The position numbers and the translations under genes are program-made. The notes under the pieces are model-generated. The model saw only the letters and a program-made list of their open reading frames with translations. It was not told where the DNA came from and did not search any database. From a virus, in IMG/VR virus record IMGVR_UViG_3300030943_000045, positions 1 to 44,519 of that record: a stretch of DNA of 44,519 nucleotides, one strand, 5' to 3'. Positions 37,592-44,519 of this stretch are shown here, piece after piece (the first letter of the stretch is position 1; each line of letters begins with the position of its first letter).

Positions 37592-38659
37592 ATGGGCAGA
37601 ATAGCACAGAAGGGATTGGCGTATTTTTCAATCGACACCGCATGGGAGACCTCCGTCCGACTCCTCAAGGCGAAGTACGGCGCGCTCGAAGCCGTGGGCT
37701 TCTTGACCGAGATCTGGTCAGTGATCTACCGGGAAAATTATTACCTCGAATGGAACGAAGAATCGGAGCTTCTCTTCGCCGACGAGATCAAGCGGCCGGT
37801 CGAATGGGTCCGAGAGGTGATCGACTATTGCCTTCAAAAAGGGATCTTCGACAAGGCCGTCTACGAGGCTAAAAGCGTCCTCACGAGCCATGGAATCCAG
37901 AAGCGATACTTCAAGATCGCCAGGGATTCCCTCAAGCGGGACTACATCGATTACCTACCTGGTATAACCTATCCCGAATTCATGCCGGAAAATAAAGTCG
38001 GACCTTATCCCGATAAAGTCAGACTTTATGGCGATAAAGCCGGAGGAAACCCCGGAAATCCAGGACTTTATGCCGACAAGCGGAGCGGAGCGGAACGGAG
38101 CGAAGCGGAGCGGATAGAATTGAATGGAAAGCAAGCGGAGCAGCAAGCAGGGATACCTGAGCCCGAGGAGCCGGACGCTCCGCCCGCTCGCACGCTGGTT
38201 TCTTTGGATTTTCTCAAGAATAAAATTCTAGACTCAAAATACCCGCTTTCCCTCGCCGACGTGGAACTCGATCGGATCGCAAACCGCTTCGCGGCGATCG
38301 ATCTCACCGCTCAGGATCTCGATCCGCTGATGGAATACCTGATCGATCGAGTCGACCGAAGAGCGAAAACAAATCCCAAGGGACTGTTCATGAAGGCCCT
38401 GCTCGAATACGACTGGCACTTGGATTTTCAAAGCGAAAGGCCAAAGCCGAAGAAGCCTCGCAAGGCATCAGCCCCAGCGTTCCCGGATCCAGGTCCCTGT
38501 TCCTGTGGAGGCATGCTGATCGTTGGCGGCGAGAAAAACGACATGGCGTTTTGCACCAGGTGCAAGGCGCAGTACGAGTACGATCCGGAGCTCAGCGACC
38601 CCGAAATCGGGGAGACCGGATGGATCAAACTCAGTAACCACGATGAAAATTCCGGTTGA
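37592..38659 (+). CDS. DUF4373-type (Lin1244-like) replication initiator
   Basis: 355 residues. The N-terminal ~110 residues (KGLAYFSIDTAWETSVRLLK, with Y-G ... IY-E-YYL-W) match the DUF4373/Lin1244 DNA-binding domain of phage replication proteins. Residues ~130-165 are a seven-residue repeat block (PYPDK, RLYGDK, GLYADK) encoded by 21-bp repeats, followed by a low-complexity Arg/Ser/Glu stretch. The C-terminal part has a zinc ribbon (CSCGG ... CTRCKAQY). It probably binds its own repeats to start replication. The start has GGGAGGGC upstream. Confidence 0.75.
   Translation: MGRIAQKGLAYFSIDTAWETSVRLLKAKYGALEAVGFLTEIWSVIYRENYYLEWNEESELLFADEIKRPVEWVREVIDYCLQKGIFDKAVYEAKSVLTSHGIQKRYFKIARDSLKRDYIDYLPGITYPEFMPENKVGPYPDKVRLYGDKAGGNPGNPGLYADKRSGAERSEAERIELNGKQAEQQAGIPEPEEPDAPPARTLVSLDFLKNKILDSKYPLSLADVELDRIANRFAAIDLTAQDLDPLMEYLIDRVDRRAKTNPKGLFMKALLEYDWHLDFQSERPKPKKPRKASAPAFPDPGPCSCGGMLIVGGEKNDMAFCTRCKAQYEYDPELSDPEIGETGWIKLSNHDENSG
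38000..38080 (+). repeat. 21-bp tandem repeats within the initiator gene (candidate iterons)
   Basis: Related 18-base units at 38000-38017, 38021-38038 and 38063-38080 (consensus GGACTTTATGCCGATAAA), with a degenerate unit at about 38042-38059. All are spaced by 21 or 42 bases, i.e. two or four helical turns. They are followed by a GGAGC-rich run. Such iterons inside initiator genes are seen at lambda-type origins. Confidence 0.5.
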
Positions 38660-38684
38660 CAAATTATTTGCCTGCGGATAGATT
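38656..38684 (+). promoter_or_regulatory. Late structural operon promoter candidate
   Basis: TTGACA (38656-38661), a 17-base spacer and TAGATT (38679-38684) precede the terminase genes. The -10 is embedded in the inverted repeat GCGGA-tagat-TCCGC (38674-38688). Confidence 0.6.
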
Positions 38685-38713
38685 CCGCCTAGGACGATCC
38701 CGAAAGGGCGCCG

Positions 38714-38737
38714 CGGTGGGCACTTACCCTCCCACCG
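38714..38737 (+). other. Hairpin in leader of terminase operon
   Basis: CGGTGGG-10-CCCACCG in an otherwise empty 130-base leader. It may be an RNA control element or a packaging-site feature near the terminase genes. The interval 38685-38815 holds no gene. Confidence 0.45.
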
Positions 38738-38815
38738 TATGCGAAAAGATTCGACCAAGACAGCAACGGGCGGACGTTGATCCGCAATGACGGCCAGGTA
38801 ACTGGCTCGCCTTAG

Positions 38816-39514
38816 GTGTGCCCGGACCTCTTGTCCCCGGGCCGGACGTTGCTCGTGTCGCTCAAGGGTAAGCCCCCCGCCAAGAAACCCACCTCGAAGA
38901 AAACCTCCACCAAGGCGAAAGCCAAGAAAGCGACAAAAAGCGCCAAGGCGTCAAAGTCGTCCAAGGGGCGCGGTGATTCTTCGGCACGAACTACGCGCGC
39001 GCGACCTTCCGCCCCCGCCCCTAAGCCGGAGCCCGCGTCCAAGCCATCCCCCGCCGCGAGTCCCGCGGCCGTTCCCCGCTCTCTCGGTTTCTGGAAGCCC
39101 GGCCCCGGCCGGCCGAAGGGCACGCCCGACGTCTGGACCGACGAGCACAAGGCCGAGGTCGCCGGCTGGATCTACGACTACACCGACGCGAATGATCTAC
39201 CTGAAGAAGCCGAGTTCTGCATGCTCTACGGAGTACGGCATCAACGACTCGGCGAATTCGAAGAGCTCAAAGCGGCAAAGGAATACCTCCAGGCGAAGCG
39301 CTCTGTCGCCATCCGACATCAATCGCTTGAGCTCGACAAGGAAACCGGCGCTCGTGCCTCGTACCTGAACCGCATGGCCGCGAACTGCGGGACTTTCAGC
39401 CTTGTCGAGAAGTCCGATCTCAACGTCAACGACCAGAAGCCAATCAACCTGGTGATCAATCCCGCCATTCTCTCCGAAAACGATCCCGACGCCGAGGTGA
39501 GCCGTGGCGATTAA
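38816..39514 (+). CDS. terS: Terminase small subunit-like protein with Lys/Ala/Pro-rich N-terminus
   Basis: 232 residues if the GTG at 38816 is used; GTG 38858 is an equal alternative because neither has a clear ribosome-binding site. Residues ~15-95 are a low-complexity Lys/Ser/Ala/Pro segment (possibly DNA-interacting). The body (LGFWKPGPGRPKGTPDVWTD, then VAGWIYDYTDANDLPEEAEF) contains helices as in small terminases. It overlaps the large-subunit gene by eleven bases. Small terminases recognise the packaging site. Identity rests on position and on the overlap with terL. Confidence 0.65.
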   Translation: MCPDLLSPGRTLLVSLKGKPPAKKPTSKKTSTKAKAKKATKSAKASKSSKGRGDSSARTTRARPSAPAPKPEPASKPSPAASPAAVPRSLGFWKPGPGRPKGTPDVWTDEHKAEVAGWIYDYTDANDLPEEAEFCMLYGVRHQRLGEFEELKAAKEYLQAKRSVAIRHQSLELDKETGARASYLNRMAANCGTFSLVEKSDLNVNDQKPINLVINPAILSENDPDAEVSRGD

Positions 39515-40769
39515 CGAGTTCCGGCCGCTCGTGCATCAGGAGAAGATCGTCGCCGCTGTGGAGTTCTACCGCGACATAAACGATTTTTTCTTGATCGCGG
39601 GATACGGCTCTGGAAAGACCTTCACGCTCATGATCTTCGTGATGGTCATCTCGTCGCGCTACAAGCAACCGATCGTCATCGGACTCTTCGGCCCGACCAT
39701 CACGTTCATGGAAAAAAACCTGCTGAATGAGATTTTCGTTTTCTGCGCCCTGAACTGCATCCGCTATCGGTACAACTCGCAGAAGTCCGTGCTCTTTCTT
39801 GGGAACGCGATTTTCTACGTGATCCCGACGAGCGATCCGAAGGTCATCTACGGCTACACACTCCAGGGCGCAATCATCGACGAGCACGATGAGCTTTCGA
39901 TCTCGACGGCGATCGAAGCCGACAAGGCGATCATGGAGCGCACGAGGAAGCCGCTCCCCGACGGACGCGCGCCGTTCCGGGTCTATGCGACGACGTCGCA
40001 GGGCTACAAGGGCATGTACGCGATCACCGAGAGCCGCAAGAAGCAGAAAATCCCATACTACCTGCTCCGCGCCAAGACCAAGGACAACCCCCACAACGAT
40101 CCGAGCTACGTGCGCAACCTGTACACGATTTACAACGAGAACGAGCGCAAGGTCTACCTCGAGGGATACTTCCTGAACCTCACCACCGGCCGCGTGTACC
40201 CGCAGTACAACCCCCTGAAGGTCGACCTCCAGGAGTCGATCAAGATCGAGCCAAACGAGACCGTACACGTCGGGCAGGACCTCAACTCCGGATTCTCCAA
40301 GGCGACGGCGTATGTCGTGCGAGATGGCAAGGCCTATGCGGTCAAGACCTTCAGCTTCCCCGCCATCGGCGATGCCCCGCGCATCATCCGCGCCGCGTTC
40401 CCCACGAACCGGATCCTGTGGTACCCCGACTCCTCGGGCAAGGAGATCATGCAGGGCTACCTGTCGGAGATCCGCGAGCAGGGCATCGAGCTGCGCATGG
40501 GCAGCGTCAATCCGCCGATCATCGAGCGGATTTTCTTCGTCAACAAGCTCATGGAGCTCGGCCGCCTGGTCATTGGTTTCGACTGCGAGGACCTGAAGCT
40601 CGCCCTCAAGGTCCGGCAGTTCGACGACACCGGCAAGCCCGAGAAGGGGAAGGGCGAGGCGGCGCCCGACCATATCTGCGATTCGAACGAGTACGTGATC
40701 TGGCGCATCGTCAGCTCGCTTCCGGAATTCTTCGACCTCTTCCAGGTCGGTCACAGGGAGGCCGCCTGA
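39504..40769 (+). CDS. terL: Terminase large subunit
   Basis: 421 residues, GTG start. The ATPase has Walker A GYGSGKT (33-39) and Walker B AIIDEHDEL (~123-130), with a following TTSQG coupling motif. The nuclease domain has an acidic strand VGQDLNSGFSKATAYV (~256-271) and WYPDSSGKEI (~312), with a later D in NEY/CDSNEY. This motor pumps DNA into the prohead and cuts it. The portal gene starts in its stop codon. Confidence 0.9.
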   Translation: MAINEFRPLVHQEKIVAAVEFYRDINDFFLIAGYGSGKTFTLMIFVMVISSRYKQPIVIGLFGPTITFMEKNLLNEIFVFCALNCIRYRYNSQKSVLFLGNAIFYVIPTSDPKVIYGYTLQGAIIDEHDELSISTAIEADKAIMERTRKPLPDGRAPFRVYATTSQGYKGMYAITESRKKQKIPYYLLRAKTKDNPHNDPSYVRNLYTIYNENERKVYLEGYFLNLTTGRVYPQYNPLKVDLQESIKIEPNETVHVGQDLNSGFSKATAYVVRDGKAYAVKTFSFPAIGDAPRIIRAAFPTNRILWYPDSSGKEIMQGYLSEIREQGIELRMGSVNPPIIERIFFVNKLMELGRLVIGFDCEDLKLALKVRQFDDTGKPEKGKGEAAPDHICDSNEYVIWRIVSSLPEFFDLFQVGHREAA

Positions 40770-42451
40770 TGGGTCGCATCGACGATCAGCACAAGGACAC
40801 GACCGCGGGGAAGATCTTCGACATCATCGATCGATGCACCGAGGGTGGGGCCCAGGATTCCACCGATCCCGTGTCGCTTCCAATGGACGCCATTCTCGAG
40901 GTCCGAGACCTCTCTCTCGAGCATGTACGCGGGGAGTACGCCAAGGACGCCGGAGGATTCCAGACGCTCGACGAGGCCCGCAGGGAAGCCCCGGGGCGCG
41001 TCAAGGCCATGGTTTCATCGATGGTCGAGCGGAGCTATGCCAAGGACGGATTCCAGAATCCCGTGACCGGATTCGGCACCGCGCTCGACCCGGCCATGTA
41101 CAACACGGCCAGCATCCCGCTCTCGCTCTCCCCGGATGAAGCGACGGGCATCTACGCATCCGGTGGTATCCCCGCCGAGATCATCGACCGGAAAACCGAA
41201 AGCATTCTCTTGAACGGCTACACGTTCGACGGCCTGGAGAAGGGCGAAGCCGAGCGGCTCAAGGACTATGCCGAAAGCATCGGATTCAGCCAGGCCCTCA
41301 AGGAAGCGGGCCGCGACGGCCACCTCTACGGGGGCGGGCTCCTCATCCCGCACATGGTAGGGGACACGCCGATATCTTACCTCAAGAGCTATGCCGAGCT
41401 CCTGAAGGATCCGATCTGCACGAAGGGCTGTATCGATCGATTCTGGACCGCCGACCGATGGAATGCCGTACTTGTTCCCGACTACAACCTCAGCGCCGAG
41501 TCGTACCTCAATCCGAAATCGTTCTTCATTCCTCTGGCCGGGGTCGAGGTGAAAACATCGCGGCTGGCCGTCATCCGGCCGAAGAAGCTCCCCTTCTGGG
41601 GAACGATCCGCCTTATGGGATGGGGCGCCGCGGAGCCCGAGAGCTGGATGCGCTCGATCCTCGCCTACGAGCAGGGCATCATGGCCATCCCGACGATGGC
41701 GCAGCAGATCTCGCTCATGTACTCGCACATCCCGATCGATGGCGTGCTCGCCCAGAACGGCGCCGCCTTCGCGGACGAGTACGCCGAATCGAACTCCAAG
41801 CGTCTTGCGGGATGGTCAATCCTTAGCCCGAAGCTCTTCGCTAACCTCGGCGAGATCAAGATTCTCGAGCGCACCTACACGGGTTTCAACGACCTCATCA
41901 AGATCCTCCAGGAGGACATCGGCGCCAAGTCGGAGATTTCGCATAACATCATCTTCCACCAGCAGCCGACCGGCTTCTCGGACAACGACAAGGACGTCGA
42001 TTCGGTGCAGTCCGAGGTCTCGAAGCGAATCGCGAACGTCATCGCTCCGCAGCTCAAGCACGTCGTTCGGCTCATCGCGATTTCCTGCTATGGCCCGGAG
42101 TCGGAGCATGCGAATAATCCGAATCTCCGGATCAACTTCAACCCGCCGCAGATGATCACCAACGAGGACCGCGTTGAGCAGGGCAGGGCCTTTGCGGAGA
42201 TCTTCGCCAAGTACGTCGAGGCAGGGATCCCGGGAAAAGAAGCCCTGGCCATGACGAGGGCCTGCATCCCGACGATCGAGATTCCCACGGAAATCGAGAC
42301 CTTCCTGGCGATGCACGACGGCGGGGCCGAAGGGCAGGCGCCGGAGGGAAGCGGATTGCTCGCGGGACTCGGCGCGGTTCCCGCGGCCCAGACAGCGGCG
42401 TCGGCGGCCGGTGGCGGATTCCTCAAGAAGCTGTTCGGGGGCCGCGGATGA
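40769..42451 (+). CDS. Portal protein (DUF1073-like)
   Basis: 560 residues from ATG 40769, which overlaps the TGA of terL. The length and order (after terL, before MuF) are those of phage portals. It begins with an acidic/basic helical segment. It contains YASGGIPAEIIDRKTESILL, YGGGLLIPHMVGDTPI and a helical stem/clip stretch, followed by an Ala/Gly-rich C-terminus. The pattern P-ei-v-r-k ... YGg ... resembles DUF1073 portals. It forms the dodecameric DNA channel. Confidence 0.8.
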   Translation: MGRIDDQHKDTTAGKIFDIIDRCTEGGAQDSTDPVSLPMDAILEVRDLSLEHVRGEYAKDAGGFQTLDEARREAPGRVKAMVSSMVERSYAKDGFQNPVTGFGTALDPAMYNTASIPLSLSPDEATGIYASGGIPAEIIDRKTESILLNGYTFDGLEKGEAERLKDYAESIGFSQALKEAGRDGHLYGGGLLIPHMVGDTPISYLKSYAELLKDPICTKGCIDRFWTADRWNAVLVPDYNLSAESYLNPKSFFIPLAGVEVKTSRLAVIRPKKLPFWGTIRLMGWGAAEPESWMRSILAYEQGIMAIPTMAQQISLMYSHIPIDGVLAQNGAAFADEYAESNSKRLAGWSILSPKLFANLGEIKILERTYTGFNDLIKILQEDIGAKSEISHNIIFHQQPTGFSDNDKDVDSVQSEVSKRIANVIAPQLKHVVRLIAISCYGPESEHANNPNLRINFNPPQMITNEDRVEQGRAFAEIFAKYVEAGIPGKEALAMTRACIPTIEIPTEIETFLAMHDGGAEGQAPEGSGLLAGLGAVPAAQTAASAAGGGFLKKLFGGRG

Positions 42452-43257
42452 TTCGGCGCAACGGCTTCGTCTACAACGGCAAGACCTCCGAGGCCTTCAA
42501 GGCCCAGCGACGCGCAGGCGCCGTTTTCCCTTCGATAGCCATCGTGGAAAACATCGCCAAGATCGTGGAGCACGAGTACCGCGAGGAGCTCGCCACGATC
42601 AAGATGCAGTACGCGCGCGATAGCCGCGACTACGCCGGGGACAACATCATGCCCGACGACCTCATCAAGATCCTCAAGCACCGCATCCTGACCACGGACC
42701 CGAAGGACAAGACGCTTCGCAACCGCCTGCTGCGCGCCCTCGCCAAGGCGCAGCGCGAATGGTTTAAGGGGCTATTCGCCAATACGGACGCGGATCCCCG
42801 ATATAAGCTTCGCACGTCCTACGGGCTCGATCGCGACAAGGTATTCGTCGACAAGCTCGAGACCGTGCAGCGCGTGTACGTGGACCGAGCGATCGAGAAG
42901 ATCGGGGAGGGGAAGAGCCAGATCCGGAAGAACTTCATCGCCGAGTACTCGAAGTTCATCAACGGCGAAAGCGACATGGAGACCGTGAATGATCTCCTGA
43001 CGAAAGCGACCGAGGAGGTCGGTACCTTCTCGCGCTTTTTCGCCCGGGATCAGATGCAGCGCTTCGACAAGTCCATGGCTGACGCTTCGATGGAGCAGGC
43101 CGGCGTCAAGAAGTTCAAGGTCCTCCCGGTCCGCGACGGCCGGACGCGAAAAACGCATCTCGCCCTCCGAGGGAAAATCTTCGACGTGGAGAATCCTCCG
43201 TCGGAGCTCACCGAATTCAACTGCCGGTGCCACAAGGTGCCGGTTTTTGAGGATTAG
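42448..43257 (+). CDS. MuF-type minor head morphogenesis protein
   Basis: 269 residues, ATGA overlap with portal. The N-terminal half is helical. The C-terminal domain (FARDQMQRFDKSMADASMEQ, then VRDGRTRKTHLALRGKIFDV) ends ELTEFNCRCHKVPVFED. R-D-x-x-x-R ... D-g-R-t-r-x-t-H ... P-x-x-x-x-x-CRC is the MuF/SPP1-gp7 signature. These proteins are injected or help assemble the head. Nine bases separate it from the DUF2213 gene. Confidence 0.85.
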   Translation: MIRRNGFVYNGKTSEAFKAQRRAGAVFPSIAIVENIAKIVEHEYREELATIKMQYARDSRDYAGDNIMPDDLIKILKHRILTTDPKDKTLRNRLLRALAKAQREWFKGLFANTDADPRYKLRTSYGLDRDKVFVDKLETVQRVYVDRAIEKIGEGKSQIRKNFIAEYSKFINGESDMETVNDLLTKATEEVGTFSRFFARDQMQRFDKSMADASMEQAGVKKFKVLPVRDGRTRKTHLALRGKIFDVENPPSELTEFNCRCHKVPVFED

Positions 43258-43265
43258 GAGAAACC

Positions 43266-44519
43266 ATGGAAACGAAGATTTCCAAGAACGCCATTCTCGC
43301 ACGCTCGGGCGTTTACGAGTACTCGCGGCGCGAGCTCAAGGGGCTTCATCTCGATCCCATTCCTAGGGCTTACGACGGAATAGACGTTTTCCGGGTCTAT
43401 CGTCCTGCGGCGGTTCTCATGGCGAACCATCAGAAATTCCGAAAGCTCACCGTACAGCGCGAGCACAACGCCTGGATCACGCCCGAGAACTATCGGGAGC
43501 TCGCGATCGGATGGACCGGTGACTCGAGCGAGATGGAATACGACGCGGCGAAGGACGAGGTCCTGATCAAGTCGACCGTGGAGCTCCGTGACGCGGAAGG
43601 GCTTATCGCCTACGACTCGGGAATCACCGAGGTTTCGCCCGGGTACGACGGACACTGGATCTGGAAAGAAGGGAACTACAACGGAGAGCAATATCAGATC
43701 GTCATGGATTCGATCCGCGAGGTGAATCATTTGGCTTTAACCGTCCAAGGCCGAGGCGGCCGCGACGTAAGAATTTTCGACTCGAGGTGCACGATGAATG
43801 AAGGACTGAAGAAGTACCTGTCGGGGCTCTGGCATTCGGCCAAGAAGAAGGCCATGGGGGCGATGGACTCCGAGATCGGTCCGTTCCGCGCGAAGGTCGA
43901 CAGCCTCGTCGCGGGACGCGGGACGATCGACGAAGCGGGCGTCAAGACCGCTATCGATGAGCTCAAGGGGCTCATGGCCGATCTGCCCGAATCCGAGGAG
44001 AAGGGCACGCTCGCGCGCGTGCTCGACGATTTCGGAGTCGGGCTCAAGGAACAGGACGACGCTACCGCAAAGCAGGCCGGGAGCATGCTCTCCGACCTGT
44101 TCGAGAAGCAGGAGGGCGACGCAATGGATGATGTCATTGCAAAAAATGACCCCTACGAAAAACTCGCTAAAGATGAAGCTGATAAAAAGGCTTCTCCTCC
44201 GGCCAAGGATGGTGCTCCAGCTCCGAAGGAAGAGGGCAAGGGAGAGGAGGGCGGTGCAGGATCCCCGGGAGGAAGCGGAACCGATCCGACCACGCCGAAA
44301 ACCCCCACCGACAAAAAGCCCGAGGACGGCGCTCCCGTGGTAGAGCCCGACGGCGACGAGCCCCTAACCGGGGAAGAGGTCAAGAAGCTCCGAGCCATCC
44401 TCGCCCAGGCCGCCCCGGCCGGGGCGGCCGACGGCGACGCCGGAAAGGCCGGAGACGGCAAGTCGGCCGGAGAGGTAGACAAGAAGCCGGACGACGCCGG
44501 GAAGGCCGCGGACTCCGCT
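43266..44519 (+). CDS. DUF2213 prohead-protease-like / scaffold protein (5' part; ends at 217)
   Basis: Starts at ATG 43266 with AGGAGA upstream and runs off the end of the window; completed by 2-217 after the overlap is collapsed. Residues ~8-165 match DUF2213: ARSGVYEYSRRELKGLHLDP, YDGIDVFRVYRPAAVLMANH, ENYRELAIGWTGDSSEMEYD, SGITEVSPGYDGHW. DUF2213 proteins occupy the prohead-protease position. Beyond ~175 comes a helical scaffold-like region, then long acidic/Pro/Gly low-complexity sequence. A protease-scaffold fusion is likely; the catalytic residues are not certain. Confidence 0.8.
   Translation, partial: METKISKNAILARSGVYEYSRRELKGLHLDPIPRAYDGIDVFRVYRPAAVLMANHQKFRKLTVQREHNAWITPENYRELAIGWTGDSSEMEYDAAKDEVLIKSTVELRDAEGLIAYDSGITEVSPGYDGHWIWKEGNYNGEQYQIVMDSIREVNHLALTVQGRGGRDVRIFDSRCTMNEGLKKYLSGLWHSAKKKAMGAMDSEIGPFRAKVDSLVAGRGTIDEAGVKTAIDELKGLMADLPESEEKGTLARVLDDFGVGLKEQDDATAKQAGSMLSDLFEKQEGDAMDDVIAKNDPYEKLAKDEADKKASPPAKDGAPAPKEEGKGEEGGAGSPGGSGTDPTTPKTPTDKKPEDGAPVVEPDGDEPLTGEEVKKLRAILAQAAPAGAADGDAGKAGDGKSAGEVDKKPDDAGKAADSA
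44390..44519. repeat. Right copy of terminal overlap (circular assembly)
   Basis: Matches 1-130 (see that entry). Identical for the last 99 bases, with three mismatches in the first 31. The coding frame from 43266 passes through it in phase with the frame in the left copy. Confidence 0.9.

Noticed and set aside
38000-38080. CRISPR array
   Set aside because: Units are 18-21 bases with no unique spacers, lie inside a coding gene and keep its frame.
39456-40754. 432-codon leftward frame opposite the terminase large subunit
   Set aside because: The plus strand has Walker A/B and nuclease motifs; the antisense frame is a codon-bias artefact.

Overview
The window is an essentially complete genome of a temperate, contractile-tailed (myovirus-like) bacteriophage, assembled as a circle. 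The last 130 bases repeat the first 130 with three mismatches. Collapsing that overlap keeps the prohead-protease-like gene that crosses the join in frame, whereas a head-to-tail join does not, so the unit genome is about 44,389 bp. The DNA is GC-rich with dense, overlapping, mostly rightward genes. The exception is a strikingly AT-rich accessory block (about 19,080-22,500). The host should be a diderm bacterium: there is a nested spanin-like lipoprotein pair and several lipobox proteins. A spirochaete (Treponema-like) host is a reasonable guess. It rests on a DUF261-like protein, InlB/Listeria-Bacteroides repeats and integron-like recombination sites, and it is not proven.

Layout. 38,656-44,519 and 1-217: a late promoter candidate, terminase small and large subunits, portal, MuF-type minor head protein and DUF2213 prohead-protease-like/scaffold protein. 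218-4,390: capsid decoration protein, major capsid protein, and connector, neck and tail-terminator-type proteins. 4,383-12,328: sheath, tube, a tail-assembly chaperone with a canonical -1 slippery site, tape measure, and a complete Mu/T4-like baseplate set (Dit-like, plug, hub, spike, gp25-like, baseplate J, gp48-like). 12,325-16,510: fibre, small membrane protein, candidate cysteine-peptidase lysin, InlB-repeat protein, holin-like protein and nested spanin-like genes. 16,519-17,617: a short leftward operon behind a near-consensus promoter whose spacer is a palindrome. 17,617-19,073: candidate attP and a tyrosine integrase.

19,080-22,400: AT-rich cargo. It holds a gene bounded by inverted repeats ending in GTTAGGC/GCCTAAC, as in an integron cassette, a lipoprotein with a Cys/His C-terminal motif, two leftward exported proteins, and the leftward repressor. 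22,434-26,660: the early rightward operon begins at a consensus promoter overlapped by inverted repeats (operators). It encodes small regulators and a DUF1064 nuclease-like protein, then a terminator, tRNA-Met(CAT), a small ORF, tRNA-Gly(TCC), a structured non-coding element and an exported lytic-transglycosylase-like protein. 26,660-28,983: a methyltransferase-fold protein lacking an obvious NPPY motif, coupled to an SF2 helicase. 28,986-29,301: a ribbon-helix-helix repressor with nested palindromic operators between divergent promoters. 29,341-38,659: DNA metabolism, with an LPD29-like protein, a possible recombination protein, a natural SbcD-SbcC (Mre11-Rad50) fusion of 1152 residues, ParB, HNH endonuclease and a DUF4373-type replication initiator containing 21-bp repeats.

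The most interesting points are the SbcD-SbcC fusion, the integron-like cassette inside a phage, the frameshift-expressed tail chaperone, the nested-palindrome switch at 29,250-29,301, and the in-gene 21-bp repeats that may be an origin.
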